A stretch of 64,000 bases of DNA, taken from assembly GCA_963971405.1 (NCBI GenBank), contig OZ020491.1, positions 18,408,855 to 18,472,854 on the forward strand, given 5' to 3'. The notes beneath the pieces were generated by a model. That model was not told where the DNA came from. It did no database searches and saw only the letters and a program-made list of their open reading frames with translations. The position numbers and the translations under genes were made by a program. This stretch comes from Psococerastis gibbosa (lineage: Eukaryota; Arthropoda; Insecta; Psocodea; Psocidae). Below, one piece after another: positions 36,601 to 46,733 of the stretch (positions are counted from its first letter, which is position 1; each line of letters begins with the position of its first letter).

Positions 36601-38143
36601 TGGCCATGCTTCGGAGGGCTCCGCTAGGTTGGCTTAGTAATACAACAAAAAGTCCGATCGGGTCGATCTGAAAACCTACTTCGAAACGTTTCGTCAACAT
36701 CTTCAGTGGCACAGCGTACAATTCCAAGATTGCATTTAGGAGACATTGCAATTTCAATCACTTAGCAAATATTACTTTCTTATATTTAACAATATACATA
36801 TTTAGCAGCTAATACAAAATTACAAGAGAGACGATTTCATTATGTTTAGATCTAGGAGGCTTAATGGAAACTGCGGATTTCAGGTTAAAAATGGCCTACA
36901 GGTATCATCCCGGATTCTAATAATTCATCATCAGAAGGCCTTTGTAATTATACACGCACAAGATTTTGCGACTGAGACGGTCAGATCAGTAATAATGACC
37001 TCCTTATAAGTTAGAACCAGCGTTCAACCTCCCTAAACTCGAGTTTTTGCACCAGTGAGTTAATTATCACTGCAAGGAGACCAGACGATATTTACAATTT
37101 ACCACAATATGCTTAATTACTATCTGACCCTAGAACCCCATAGAAGGGAAACCGGGCAGTTTGGGAAATCTTGTGTACGTTCTCTGACATTTAATGTACG
37201 AAAGTAAGTAATAAAAGTAAGAAAATTTAAAGTAATGATTTCAGTTTTTGCCTTTTAGACTCGAATGAAAATCATATAGGCCCAATATTTTGTGGGTCTC
37301 CTAGCTAGTTCATATAAAAGTGTTCTGCATTGAAACCATGCAGAACTAGGCACACCTAATAAATTGACTTTCTGCCGTAAACGATTTAAAACAGAAAACT
37401 ATTTATAAACTACTTATAAAATTTTGGAAATACTGCCGAAATATGAAATAACTTAAAACTTCTCACAATCTCTAGGAACGAAAAAAAGCCCCAAATCGAA
37501 GTGAACTTAGATGAACGGGTAATGGGCTTGTTTCTATATTTACAGATGAACGGTCCCGCATGACTAATTTGTCTCATTACAAAGCCTTCATAACACAGCC
37601 GCACCCAATGTCTCGCGTGTTTGGGTAGGAATGCCATTCAAAACATAATCAAACTATTTTACATACCAGTTGGAATTCGCTTCTTCTTTCAAACGCTCTT
37701 TTAATAGCTACATCAGACCATAAATCCAATAATACAGGAGCTATATGCCTGAACGTACGATGGTCTATCCCGTCATGTTCGAGATGCATTAAATGTGTTG
37801 CATCTAGGCTTCTTCCTGCATCTTGCCATGCAATGTTCAATTTGTCTCTAGCGTCAAGCAATACCTTCATGCCTTTTACTATATTACAAAAAATGACTTG
37901 TTGGTATTCCTTTAAAGTCTCTGGATCAAACTTTACTCCATGTATGATACGCATTTGCTTGAGGAAAGTAGACTTGCCAGACTCGCCCGCACCGAGTAAT
38001 AAAAGTTTCACTTGACGTTTTAAACGTCGTTTGTCTTCTTCAATCACTTTATCAATTTCTAAACTTCGGTATCGTTGTTCTAATTCTTCTGGACTGTATT
38101 TAAAACGTAGACAACATCCACACCGCCAAACTACAGTCGCCAT
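30651..38143 (-). CDS. cta: G protein alpha subunit, G12/13 class (concertina type), four exons, 367 aa
   Basis: Exons on the minus strand: 38143-37667 (donor GTATGT), 35927-35877 (51 bases; acceptor TTTCCAG, donor GTAAGT), 31441-31196 (acceptor TTTTTCAG, donor GTGAGT) and 30980-30651 (acceptor TTTTGCAG, stop TGA). All introns are phase 0. The protein shows the P-loop GAGESGKST (residues 51-59), switch I ARKATKG with the catalytic Arg at about 189, DVGGQ with the catalytic Gln at about 215, NKTD at 280-283 and FTTAVDT in place of TCATDT, as in the G12/13 class. [13 protein letters not shown] also matches Galpha13. There is no Gly2, so no myristoylation; an N-terminal Cys cluster (CGCC, residues 8-11) suits palmitoylation. 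The class activates RhoGEFs at the plasma membrane. A CRE-like TGACGTCA lies 24 bases upstream of the ATG. Confidence 0.95.
31768..31985 (+). repeat. tRNA-Glu-derived SINE
   Basis: Near full-length copy: GGACTCTGACTTTCTCCCGAAAGG, GGTTCGAGTCC, a body with GGGCTTTATAGCCC and the tail GTAATAGAACAAAAAAAGTCC. Located in Galpha intron 2, in antisense to the gene. Confidence 0.8.
32024..32135 (+). repeat. Tandem repeat of about 56 bp, two copies
   Basis: ATGTGTTCTCCTGCCCTCCAA followed by a CTAAGAAAATGTCCTCC phrase occurs twice in tandem with few differences. In Galpha intron 2. Confidence 0.75.
32921..33112 (+). repeat. tRNA-Glu-derived SINE with a deletion in its tRNA head
   Basis: Starts ATCAGGACATGGAGCG and continues GACTTTCACCCGAGTCTCACAC, lacking the segment that holds the B box. 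Body and tail match the other copies and end in ATTTATTTATTTA. Directly upstream of the Tc1 element. Confidence 0.75.
33164..34693 (-). mobile_element. Tc1-like transposon, 1530 bp, TA target duplication
   Basis: Ends CAGTGTTGCTCATAATAATA and its exact complement, flanked by TA (33162-33163, 34694-34695). Encodes a single transposase frame on the minus strand. Inserted in intron 2 of the Galpha12/13 gene. Confidence 0.92.
33416..34431 (-). pseudogene. Tc1 transposase (DD34E), lightly damaged
   Basis: The N-terminal part has two helix-turn-helix segments ([33 protein letters not shown]) joined by the GRPRK hook. The catalytic region shows WSDETK (first Asp), [16 protein letters not shown] (second Asp) and SPDLN...ENLW (Glu). 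Three lesions are visible: an in-frame TAG at 33886-33888, a one-base deletion near 33603 in the codons before ENLW, and a TGA at 33491-33493. The C-terminus otherwise runs to a TGA at 33416-33418. So few lesions suggest relatively recent inactivation. Confidence 0.9.
35126..35284 (-). repeat. tRNA-Glu-derived SINE, diverged
   Basis: Complement of the family: TTTGTTCTATTACTAAGCC at the tail side and TTCGGAGTGTACCACCATTCTACATGTCC at the head side. In Galpha intron 2. Confidence 0.7.
36522..36660 (+). repeat. tRNA-Glu-derived SINE with a deleted body
   Basis: Intact head (GACTTTCACCCGAAAGG, GGTTCGAGTCC). The middle is deleted so that GCTTCGGAGGG joins directly to CTCCGCTAGGTTGGC; the tail is AATACAACAAAAAGTCC. 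In Galpha intron 1. Confidence 0.78.
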
Positions 38144-38166
38144 TTTGAACTGAAGAACTCCCTTCG

Positions 38167-38174
38167 TGACGTCA
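38167..38174. promoter_or_regulatory. CRE-like palindrome TGACGTCA upstream of the Galpha12/13 ATG
   Basis: Perfect 8-bp palindrome 24 bases before the start codon, recognised in general by CREB/ATF factors. It may lie in the promoter or the 5' UTR; use is inferred only. Confidence 0.35.
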
Positions 38175-38298
38175 AATGGTCATTATTGATGTTCGCGCCT
38201 AACTTTTTATGGCTATGCAAAACTTGTTGCATTCATGTAATCAGAAACTTATCTAATTATTTTAGGCGTAATATTAGTTTCCGACCAATAACCTAAGC

Positions 38299-38520
38299 CA
38301 GGAGTTCCCAAACTTTTTGAAGTGAAACTTCTTTGGGCGCACCACATACTGATTTTAGCAGGGTAATGAGTTGGGCTGGCCCCCCTGTGGCGCGACACGC
38401 AGCAAAAATATGTAGGATTGTATTCTGAACTATTGACCACACTGAAGGAGGGGACCCCCGTGGTAGGTAGCCTACTATTGAATTGGAAGGGTCGCCTTAA
38501 ATACGAGTGGAACACAAAAT
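38299..38520. repeat. hAT-like terminus fragment
   Basis: Begins CAGGAGTTCCCAAACTTTTTG, a terminus typical of hAT-derived repeats, followed by GC-rich sequence. I do not see the opposite end. Confidence 0.4.
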
Positions 38521-38786
38521 TAGTAAACTGAGACGCATTTCCAGCAATCCCATTTGAATAAGTTATGTATATATGAATGTATACTACCCTAGGGCTCTGA
38601 ATACTCTCTGTAGGCTATGTACAGTATATGAAGAGCGCAATAGATTCATTCCCCGGTAGCACATAGCGCCCCTAATTTTTACTTGTGATCTATAGCCTTA
38701 CACTTTTCGCCTTGTTTATCATATTGCAAGGGACTGTAGGCCTACATTCTACTAACCTAATATCAAAAAACTTACTTACTTACTTA

Positions 38787-41387
38787 CTAGCCAACGCCCG
38801 CTCTTGGCATTTCTGCCATTAAGCGCCGCGCTGACCAGTATAGATGTGCCGTGAGTGGTGCTCCTGTTAGTGGTAGTGTCCGCCTTCCCTCGGTCAGTAT
38901 TGGGCAGCTATATAAGTGGGATGCATCCATGGTGTGGAAGTCACAAAGTGGACAGGCCGGTGACTGTAGGATGCCTATTCTGTTCAGGTGCGCTGCTAGA
39001 AGGTCATGTCCGGTGGTGGTGCGGAAGACAGCGACGAATGTAGGTCGTGGTAGAGTTCTGTTGATGGGTCTTGAAGCCAGTACGTTCCATCTCTTACCTT
39101 CTGCCGCTCGTTTAGAAGTGCTAATGATTTTCCTACGCACTGCTAACTGTATGGCATTCTTGGCTGATGCAAGGGACGACCGGCCAGTTGGTTGGTGGAG
39201 ATGTGTGCCCATCTTTGCGAGGAAGTCTGCCTTCTCGTTTCCATTGATGTCGACATGACTAGGGATCCACTGCAAGGCTACTGTTGTCCCATGCTCCATT
39301 AGATTGCTGAGTGACTGTCTGCACTTAAGTGTGAAGGGACATTCTGTATATGTGTTGGACGTTAGTGCTTCAATGGCCGATTTTGAGTCCACTAGGAATA
39401 CCACTTTTTCATGGGTTTGAGTGTCCCCAAGTCTCTCAATTGCCTTCTCAACTGCCACTATTTCCCCGTCAAAATTACTGAGGGGTGCGCCGACAGCGCA
39501 AAAGCCCTCAAAGAGTCGACAGTAGTAGCCTGCTCCAGTTTTTCCAGTGCCAGGAACACAGGACCCGTCTGTATATATGTGGAGCCATTCTGTTTCAGGA
39601 TATCTTTCATGCAGTGTTTGATAAGCTGCCTTCCGAAGATGGTCTGGTAATGATTGAGATTTTGGTGCATTGTGGTTGCATAGAGAGAGGTACTTCTCTG
39701 GTAGGAAGTTCTGGATCTTGTGGCACAAAGGCATTTGCTCGGGTTCTCCTATATTGATGTTGTACTTGACTGCAAGTTCCTTAGCTCTGGTCAGGGGTCC
39801 TCGCTGGGTTGCAAGACGGTTTGAGGCTGGGTTGTAATTGTTCCAAAAACTGGCCCTCGTTCGCTTCATCCTCTCCCATGTCTTTAACAGGGCCATGTCC
39901 CTCCTGGCTTCCAGGGGTTGGATTCCCGCTTGGAGCTCCATTGCCGTAATTGGAGTTGACTTCGTAGCACCAGTGATTTTACGAAGAGCTGTGTTTTGGA
40001 CTTTGTCAAGTTTCATCAGCTGTGCCTTACTAGCCGTACTCATAGCCTCTCCTCCGTATTCCATGACTGGCCGTACATAGCACTTATAGGTAGTTCCAAG
40101 AACATCTTGCGTGCAACCCCATGTCGTTGCTGATAGCCGCTTAAGTAGTCTGGATCGGTTTGTTCCTCTTTTTGCTGCGTCTTCTATTTGGTCTTTCCAT
40201 GTGAGCTTCGAATCTAAGGATACTCCTAAGTATTTCGTGATTGATTTTTCCTCAACAAGAGAGCCTTTATAGTGCAGATGTATTTTTTTCTTTTTTGTCG
40301 ATAGGGTAAAAAGCTGGCACACTGTTTTTTCTGCGCTAACTGTCATTGCATTTTGGTCAGCCCATTCAGCCAGGGCGGAGAGCGCTTGGTTTAGGACAGT
40401 TTCTAATGCTTGCCAGTTACTACTTGTGGCCCAAATTAGAAGATCATCAGCGTACATTAGCGCGTCTATTCCTGGTATCTTCTTCATAACGGCGATTATG
40501 TCATTTATCATAATATTGAAGAGGGGGCAGCTGAATACCGCCCCCTGGGGTAGGCCTTCACGTTGAATTCTGTATCGTGACATAGCACTATGGTGTCGGA
40601 CCCTTATTTGCCTGTGTGATAAAAAAGCTATGATCCATTTGAAGAGATGTCCTGATACTCCCATTTTCTGCAGCTTGTGTAGGAGCATTCGCTTCCACAC
40701 TCTGTCGTAGGCCGCCTTAAAATCAATCAGCACCGCAGCTGTAGTCATTTTGTGATGAAAACCATCTTTCACCATCTGGGAGAATGTAATCACTTGGTCT
40801 ATTGTACCTCTTCGTTTCCTAAAACCAGCCTGAGCGTCGTCAATTAGTTTATGTTTTTCAATGTAACTGGTAAGTCTATTCGCGACCATCCTTTCTGCAA
40901 GTTTGCAACAGACGCTTGTAAGTGCTATCGGCCTGTAGCTGTCTGGAGAGTTGGGTGGTTTCCCTTTTTTTAAGAGGGGGATTATTTCGCCTTTTTTCCA
41001 TGCGTCTGGCAGATATTTTTTCCAGGTTAGGTTGCATAGTTTTAGGAACGTTAGTTTGGCTGATTGTCCTAGGTGAATAAGAAACTCTGGGAAAATGTTG
41101 TCCGGTCCTGCAGATTTTTTTGTTTTTACGCTTTCGAGGGCGAAGTTTAGTTCTGCCAGTTTAAATTGTTCGTAAAATAATTCTGATTCTTCTTTTGTGT
41201 CGCAGCCTTGGGTGGTATAGGGCGGTATGGTTCTTCTTAATTTATTGGTTCCGGTTAGTCTGCTAACAGAGACAAAATGGTCACAGATATAATTAGCTAA
41301 GTCTTTGGGATGCGTGAGTAGCTTATTTCTTTTCTGAAGCGGCTCTGCTGTCCTCTCTGCACTATTGGTATTGTTTAGTTTAGACAT
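38787..41387 (-). CDS. Reverse transcriptase / RNase H polyprotein of the non-LTR element (866 aa)
   Basis: RT motifs in order: LKKGKPPNSPDSYRPIALTS, GFRKRRGTIDQ, AAVLIDFKAAYDRVW, REGLPQGAVFSCPLF, ALMYADDLLIWA (catalytic Asp pair), KTVCQLF and TKYLGVSLD. The C-terminal RNase H has IYTDGSCVPG, VDSKSAIEAL, LQWIPSHVDINGNEKAD and a Cys/His segment (CPLC...H...C). RNase H after RT is typical of I/Loa/Ingi-like and some Jockey-superfamily clades. No internal stop; Met 41387 is probably internal, because the frame is open upstream. Confidence 0.92.
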   Translation of the reverse strand: MSKLNNTNSAERTAEPLQKRNKLLTHPKDLANYICDHFVSVSRLTGTNKLRRTIPPYTTQGCDTKEESELFYEQFKLAELNFALESVKTKKSAGPDNIFPEFLIHLGQSAKLTFLKLCNLTWKKYLPDAWKKGEIIPLLKKGKPPNSPDSYRPIALTSVCCKLAERMVANRLTSYIEKHKLIDDAQAGFRKRRGTIDQVITFSQMVKDGFHHKMTTAAVLIDFKAAYDRVWKRMLLHKLQKMGVSGHLFKWIIAFLSHRQIRVRHHSAMSRYRIQREGLPQGAVFSCPLFNIMINDIIAVMKKIPGIDALMYADDLLIWATSSNWQALETVLNQALSALAEWADQNAMTVSAEKTVCQLFTLSTKKKKIHLHYKGSLVEEKSITKYLGVSLDSKLTWKDQIEDAAKRGTNRSRLLKRLSATTWGCTQDVLGTTYKCYVRPVMEYGGEAMSTASKAQLMKLDKVQNTALRKITGATKSTPITAMELQAGIQPLEARRDMALLKTWERMKRTRASFWNNYNPASNRLATQRGPLTRAKELAVKYNINIGEPEQMPLCHKIQNFLPEKYLSLCNHNAPKSQSLPDHLRKAAYQTLHERYPETEWLHIYTDGSCVPGTGKTGAGYYCRLFEGFCAVGAPLSNFDGEIVAVEKAIERLGDTQTHEKVVFLVDSKSAIEALTSNTYTECPFTLKCRQSLSNLMEHGTTVALQWIPSHVDINGNEKADFLAKMGTHLHQPTGRSSLASAKNAIQLAVRRKIISTSKRAAEGKRWNVLASRPINRTLPRPTFVAVFRTTTGHDLLAAHLNRIGILQSPACPLCDFHTMDASHLYSCPILTEGRRTLPLTGAPLTAHLYWSARRLMAEMPRAGVG

Positions 41388-41577
41388 AAAGTGGTGAGCC
41401 TTTACTCCGTCTTTACGAAAGTCTAGTTTGGATACGAATTCCTTAAATGTGTTGCGCTTGCTCGTTCTTATGCATCTCTGCAGTTTTGCTTGCGTGCGTC
41501 TCAGATTGACACAGTCCGCCAGAGTGTTGCTCTTTTCGGCTTTCCGTCTTGCTCTGTTCCTTTCCTTCTTTAGATAT

Positions 41578-42513
41578 TCAAGTTGACTGTTCCAGAAAGG
41601 TCTGTTTCTTAACTTGGCCTCGAGGTATGCTTTCGTGGGCCGCTTTTATTATTAATTGACAAAACGTCTTAAAGGAAGAGTCGGGACAGTCCGTGATAAT
41701 TTCCGGAGTTAACAGTCTATTGGTTACCTTGGCGTATTTGTCCCATTTTGCTTTCTTGAGATTCCACCTAGGGAGTTTTCTTCTATTAATAGGCCTACGG
41801 TGGGATACTATTTTAACTAGTATTGCTCTGTGGCCACAACCACATGCGTCTTCCTTCAGTGTCGCTTTCGTTTTTGCTGCAACTTCTGGGTGAACTAGGA
41901 CTAGGTCAGGTCTAGTAGTGTGGCCAGCGTATGACAGGAAAGTGGTGGGGGTGTCAATAACTTGCAACATGTTCTCATCAATGAACTCTTCTAATTTACG
42001 TCCAACTGTTGATGTCGAGGTATATCCCCATCTTTTGGAGGGGGCATTAAAGTCCCCTACGATAATTGTGTTTCTGTCGTTCGTGTCAATAGCATTTAGG
42101 TCTGGGGCGTTACCAGGTGGGTTATACAGGCCCACCACGGTATATTTCTTTTTCCTCTTCCATATTTCTATTTTTATGGCCTCATGGGTGTCTTGGCCAC
42201 TCATCTCGTGGATGGTGCTGCTCTTCACCACACTATCCTTTTTTATCCCATACAGTATTCCTGAAGCTACTTGTCTTCCTCGCTTTAGAACCTTAGTGCT
42301 GTAGTCAGGCAGCTGGTATGAATCGGGATCGTCAGTGGCAGCACCAGCTTCTACAATAATAAAAACATCTACTTCTGCTTCTTGAGGCGTTCGTCCAAAT
42401 TGTAACATTTTGTCGGCATTCAGGCCTCCAGCGTTCCAGAATAGGACCTGAAGTCCATCGTCAGGGTCCTGATAAGGACCATTTGGTATTTGGTCGAGAT
42501 TACCAACCGGCAT
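41578..42513 (-). CDS. APE-type endonuclease domain of the non-LTR element (311 aa)
   Basis: Shows the endonuclease/exonuclease/phosphatase order: VLFWNAGGLN, DVFIIVEAG, TVVGLYNPPG, IVGDFNAPS (catalytic Asp/Asn) and HTTRPDLVLV. It nicks target DNA to start reverse transcription. The ORF stops shortly after AHESIPRGQVKK; a frameshift there separates it from the RT ORF. Confidence 0.88.
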   Translation of the reverse strand: MPVGNLDQIPNGPYQDPDDGLQVLFWNAGGLNADKMLQFGRTPQEAEVDVFIIVEAGAATDDPDSYQLPDYSTKVLKRGRQVASGILYGIKKDSVVKSSTIHEMSGQDTHEAIKIEIWKRKKKYTVVGLYNPPGNAPDLNAIDTNDRNTIIVGDFNAPSKRWGYTSTSTVGRKLEEFIDENMLQVIDTPTTFLSYAGHTTRPDLVLVHPEVAAKTKATLKEDACGCGHRAILVKIVSHRRPINRRKLPRWNLKKAKWDKYAKVTNRLLTPEIITDCPDSSFKTFCQLIIKAAHESIPRGQVKKQTFLEQST

Positions 42514-43009
42514 CTTATGGTCAGCTTGGTTTCGGCGTATCTCCCTCCGTTGGTCGTTCAGTTATTGCAGGCAGGGGGCACCACGTGCAGGCGACCAACT
42601 TCACCCCACTATCAAAAAACAGCAACGATTTCTGCACTGCCTGTAAATGATGATGATAGAGAAGCCAGGAAAGTCAGATAAGCTCGTATCAGTCGAAGAG
42701 GAGTGTGTATAGGCTAGTCCACAGAATACTACAAAATATACGGTATTTATATTTATATATAATATATTGGCTAGTCTAGACAGTGGTGTTTGTAGAGAAC
42801 CTTTGTTTTCAATATCAAAGAGTTTAAAATTATTTAATTAGTTTATTTTCTTTAGGTAGGTTTGGCACTGAATACGTACTTTAAACTTCGGTACTTTAAA
42901 ACTAATCTTCGCCTGTATTAGCTGAGATTAAAAAATGTGAAATCGAACCAAGTCTAATATAATTTGTGATACTGGTTTTTAAGCTTGCCCTTCGCGTGTA
43001 GGAAGATCA

Positions 43010-43540
43010 TTAAGGAGCCATCCATTTTTGCGTCAAATTTCTCAAAATATTGATTGTAAAGGGATATAATTTAGATGTCATAATCTAGAAAAAATATTCC
43101 TCTAAGCGCTCTTGTACATTAAAGTGCAGTTACCAACACGTCAGTTATGGAACTTGTTAAAAATAACGGCCACTTAGGATGGCAGGTTTAAATAAATAAA
43201 TAAGGACTTTTTTGTTCTATTACCAAGCCAACCTAGCGGAGTTGGGGCTATAAAGCCCTCTCTAACACTCAAACAGGAAGGGCCGGGACCGCCTGCTTTA
43301 CATGCCCTCCGAAGCATGGCCAGAAAATGGGTAGGACTCGAACCAACAACCTTTCGGGTGAAAGTCAGAGTCCGTACCACTATTCTACATGTCTTGTAGT
43401 TTAAGGAGTACCAAAACAGTGGCTAACTACTGGCGTAAGTAACTGTACATGGAAATGAAGAGGAACATTTCTTCTACTCAATTAACATCTCATTTATGAC
43501 CTTAAGATTGAAATGTCATGAAAAATTCGACGAAAATAAA
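43010..43540 (+). repeat. Interspersed repeat interrupted by a SINE
   Basis: Shares AAAAATAACGG, a nearby CAGGTTTA/CAGGTTAA and TTTCTACT...AT(C)TCATTTA phrases with 46990-47320. In this copy the SINE (43188-43398) falls in the middle, so the repeat is older than the SINE insertion. Confidence 0.55.
43188..43398 (-). repeat. tRNA-Glu-derived SINE, near full length
   Basis: Complement of the family consensus with the tail side (AAATAAATAAATAAGGACTTTT) first and the head (CCTTTCGGGTGAAAGTCAGAG) last. Inserted within another repeat. Confidence 0.82.
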
Positions 43541-44989
43541 TTAACAATGATTCAAGCATAGGAGAAAGAATATTAACCGGCGATGCCATATTCCAACAGT
43601 TTATTACTGAAATTCGATATAACATAATAGAAACATAATACTAGGCAAAATTACAGATAATCGAGCCCTTGTAATATTTATATACATAAAACATTCATAG
43701 CTGCGAGGGAAGGCTAATAAGTCTGACAGAATTTGTCCAAATGCAGCTAAACATTGACAGTATGTGCAAATGTCATTGTCTATGCTAATGTATATATTTC
43801 GGTCACCTCGACCGAGTGGTTTGTTTGTGGCGAGTCCGTAGGTGAAAAAAAATTAGTCCCACGTGGTGAATCAACGTTATTTTTTTTTTTTAAATAGGGA
43901 AAATTCCACACAATTTTGCAGAGGGTTGGTGGCACATCTACTCCGTGATATCCGATCATTTGCTTTTGAAAAAACCAGACATCAGCGACTTGTTTGGAGC
44001 GCGATCCAAAGAACCACCTTTAACGTTTGACGACTGGGAGAAAGGTGGTCGGTCCCTCGACTACACATCAGAAATTGAATAACAGTTCAAGTAGTGGACA
44101 GCACCTAGTAACATCGCTCCAAGTTTTCAAAAGGAAACGCCCCTGCTCACAGATGACGAAATTAGGGAAGATACGCTATGAATTTCCTAGATTTGCCACT
44201 ATTGTCTGTGTCCGTCACTCTGTACCAAAATTAAAAAAGAAATCATTCACCGGCCATAAATTTGGATAAAATGAGATCGTAACCACAGCAACGGAGGCCT
44301 GTTTTGCACATCCCGGGGCTGGAGACCGTTATCAATATGGCTGCTAGTGTAGCCTGCACAAGAGAAGTACGTAATTTGGCGGGGAAACCCAGTGATAAGT
44401 GTAGCCTGCACAAGCTAAGTACAGAGTTTTTGACCGGGTCCAGGTATCCGTTCTGCTATGCTGCAATGTGTAAGACTTCGATATTTTTTGCGTTGGTACT
44501 TATCTCTGATAGTTGGCTTATGGTTAACGGGTGCCTCGTAAGGCATATAATGGCTCCCGCCGCTCCAGTTAATGTATTTCTATGGTTTTGCATGCATGCC
44601 TTGATAAAACTAAAATTTTTTGACCGGATTTAAATAGTGGGGACAGCGCTGGTGGAAATATATTGCGTTAGAAGGAGACAATGTCGAAAAATAACTATGG
44701 TTGGTTGCCATACGAGGATAATTTCTAGTCCACTTAAGAAACTTATCATGGCGCCCTCGTACATTATTTATAAAGGGAACATTTCATGAAACATGTGTTA
44801 CGCTATAACTTAATAATTTCATTTTATCATTCACAAGCAATTTATTTTATTTTTTGGTTATGGAAACTGAACAACGAGACTGGGTCTTGAATTTAGTCGG
44901 ATTCATAATTCAATCAATACAGATTAATTTATTTTAAGCAGAGATAGAACATGATTCCAAGGCTAAAATAAGAATAAATGAGAATTATA

Positions 44990-45318
44990 AGCCATTAAAG
45001 CTTCATAGTTTTGAATATGAAACTTAAGATTTTCAGTAAAAGCAAACCCCATGATTTTTTATTTAAAAAAAAAAAAAATGCAAACTAAAATAATAGCGGT
45101 CAAAAGTTAATAATGGAAAGAACAAAGATAAATAAATAACAACTGACAATTTATTCAGATGTTTAGCTTGCAAGCTTATAGTTCTGAAAGGGGAAGAATT
45201 TCAATAAAAGCAAAACTACACCCCAGCGAAATAAAATAACAGCGATCATAAGTTCATTAATGAAAAGAACAAAGCTAAATAAATAAGAACTGACTATTTA
45301 TTCAGATGTTAAACTACG
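44990..45318 (+). repeat. Tandem duplication of about 150 bp, diverged
   Basis: AAAGAACAAAG(A/C)TAAATAAATAA followed by TTTATTCAGATGTT occurs at 45115-45160 and 45263-45312. The preceding CAGTAAAAGCAAA / CAATAAAAGCAAA phrases share the same spacing. Confidence 0.6.
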
Positions 45319-45347
45319 TTTTTTTTTGTTTGTTCTTCCGTTAAGTT

Positions 45348-45532
45348 CAGGACATGTAGAGTAGTGGAACGAACTTTCACCCGAAAGGTTGTTGGTTCGA
45401 GTCCCACACTTGCTATATTTTCTGGCCATGCTTCGGAAGGCACGTAAAGCAGGCGGTCCCGGGCTTTCCTAGTTGAGTGTAACCGCTAGGTTGGCTTAGT
45501 AATAGAACAAAAGTCGATATTTATTTATTTAA
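45348..45532 (+). repeat. tRNA-Glu-derived SINE
   Basis: GGACATGTAGAGTAGTGGAAC, GACTTTCACC-type anticodon arm, GGTTCGAGTCC, body and tail as in the other copies, with a short deletion before CGCTAGGTTGGC. It ends in ATTTATTTATTTA. Confidence 0.8.
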
Positions 45533-46733
45533 GTTCAACTCCCATGATATGTGAACTTATTCTAATTCCGTTTTGTGGCGTCCTACCAACCTGGAAAACA
45601 TTAGCCACATGTAAACAATGTGCGAAACTGCCTGTTTCAGTTTCTTATGTTGATAAATAAGTTTACAGTTTTCTCCCTATTTCCCACACAGTAAGTGCAG
45701 TGTGTTGTAGTAAGGCAGATTTCCAAAATATTGGAAATATAAGCAGCTGTCTAGAAAAACCCGGTAAGGTAAATGAAACAAAATTTATAGAATAGTCGTA
45801 GATCAGTTGAGAAAATCATTAGAAAGCTTGTAGTTGCATAATTTTGCGACTTGGTCAAAAGATTCTTTTCATATCTTTGCGGTTGTTAAACGAGGAATTA
45901 ATTAATTTCGCCCAAAATACTGCAGTATTGTTTATTAACAAAATACTCGGACATCGGCCTTACATAACATTTGAATACAGCAGAACATCTGAGGCTTAAG
46001 TTAAATCAATGGATGCTTCAAAACAAAAAAAAATCAGGTCAGTTCAAAATAGGATAATAAAACATGTTATACACCATCACAACTGAAAGCTAACTGAGAG
46101 AAAAGTAATTAACAGTGTGACTCCAAGCCCCCATGTCATTGAGTAATAACTTGGGGTTAACATAGCTGTTTACATTTTTAGCCCCAAGTTAAAGCTTTTA
46201 TTTATTAAACGGTATGGCAGGCCCTAGCCTTGAACGAATATTACCTTTGAAGAGAATGAGAGTTACACTATCTACGAATTGGAATAAATCGGTCCTATGA
46301 CACCAGTCTCGTTATTTAATTTGAAGTATCGCAACTACGCGACCGCCTTGTTTAATATATATAAATATTATTATTATTTTTAATAAGAAATGAACAAACT
46401 CATACAATATAAAAACATGATTAAAATTCTCTGGTCGAATAAACCTCATTTTAAAGTGGCTCTATTAATGTGACATAATGGCCAAATAGAATTGAGAACA
46501 GAGAAATGAGTAAAATGATTTGAATGTTTTTACAGATATTATTAGCAAAAGGGTTGTAATAGCAAAGCTGTACTTGTTAATTTCGAACATAATACTTAGT
46601 CGTCGAAATAAGTGCCTACTGACATTTAACACTTAGGCGCCACATAAAGGAATGGCAATACATAAAAAGATTAGCATTATAAAGCAAACGAACATTGTCC
46701 CGCATAAAACAAAAAATAATTTTTAAAATAAAA

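Larger units (their letters stand above)
38771..42700 (-). mobile_element. Non-LTR retrotransposon (Jockey/I superfamily) with endonuclease, RT and RNase H
   Basis: Read on the minus strand: an APE-type endonuclease ORF (42513-41578), then a reverse transcriptase/RNase H ORF (41387-38787) and a short (AAGT)n tail at 38771-38790. The frame is open between the two ORFs if one frameshift near 41600-41615 is allowed. The gag-like ORF1 is not recognisable, so the copy is probably 5'-truncated. Confidence 0.9.
42701..46733. other. Gene-poor stretch between the non-LTR element and RNF10
   Basis: No host gene recognised. Contains a diverged repeat (43010-43540) split by a SINE, a tandem duplication near 44990-45318 and another SINE. 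The CpG-containing patch at about 44280-44430 repeats GTGTAGCCTGCACAAG (44347, 44399) but has no supportable ORF. Confidence 0.5.
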
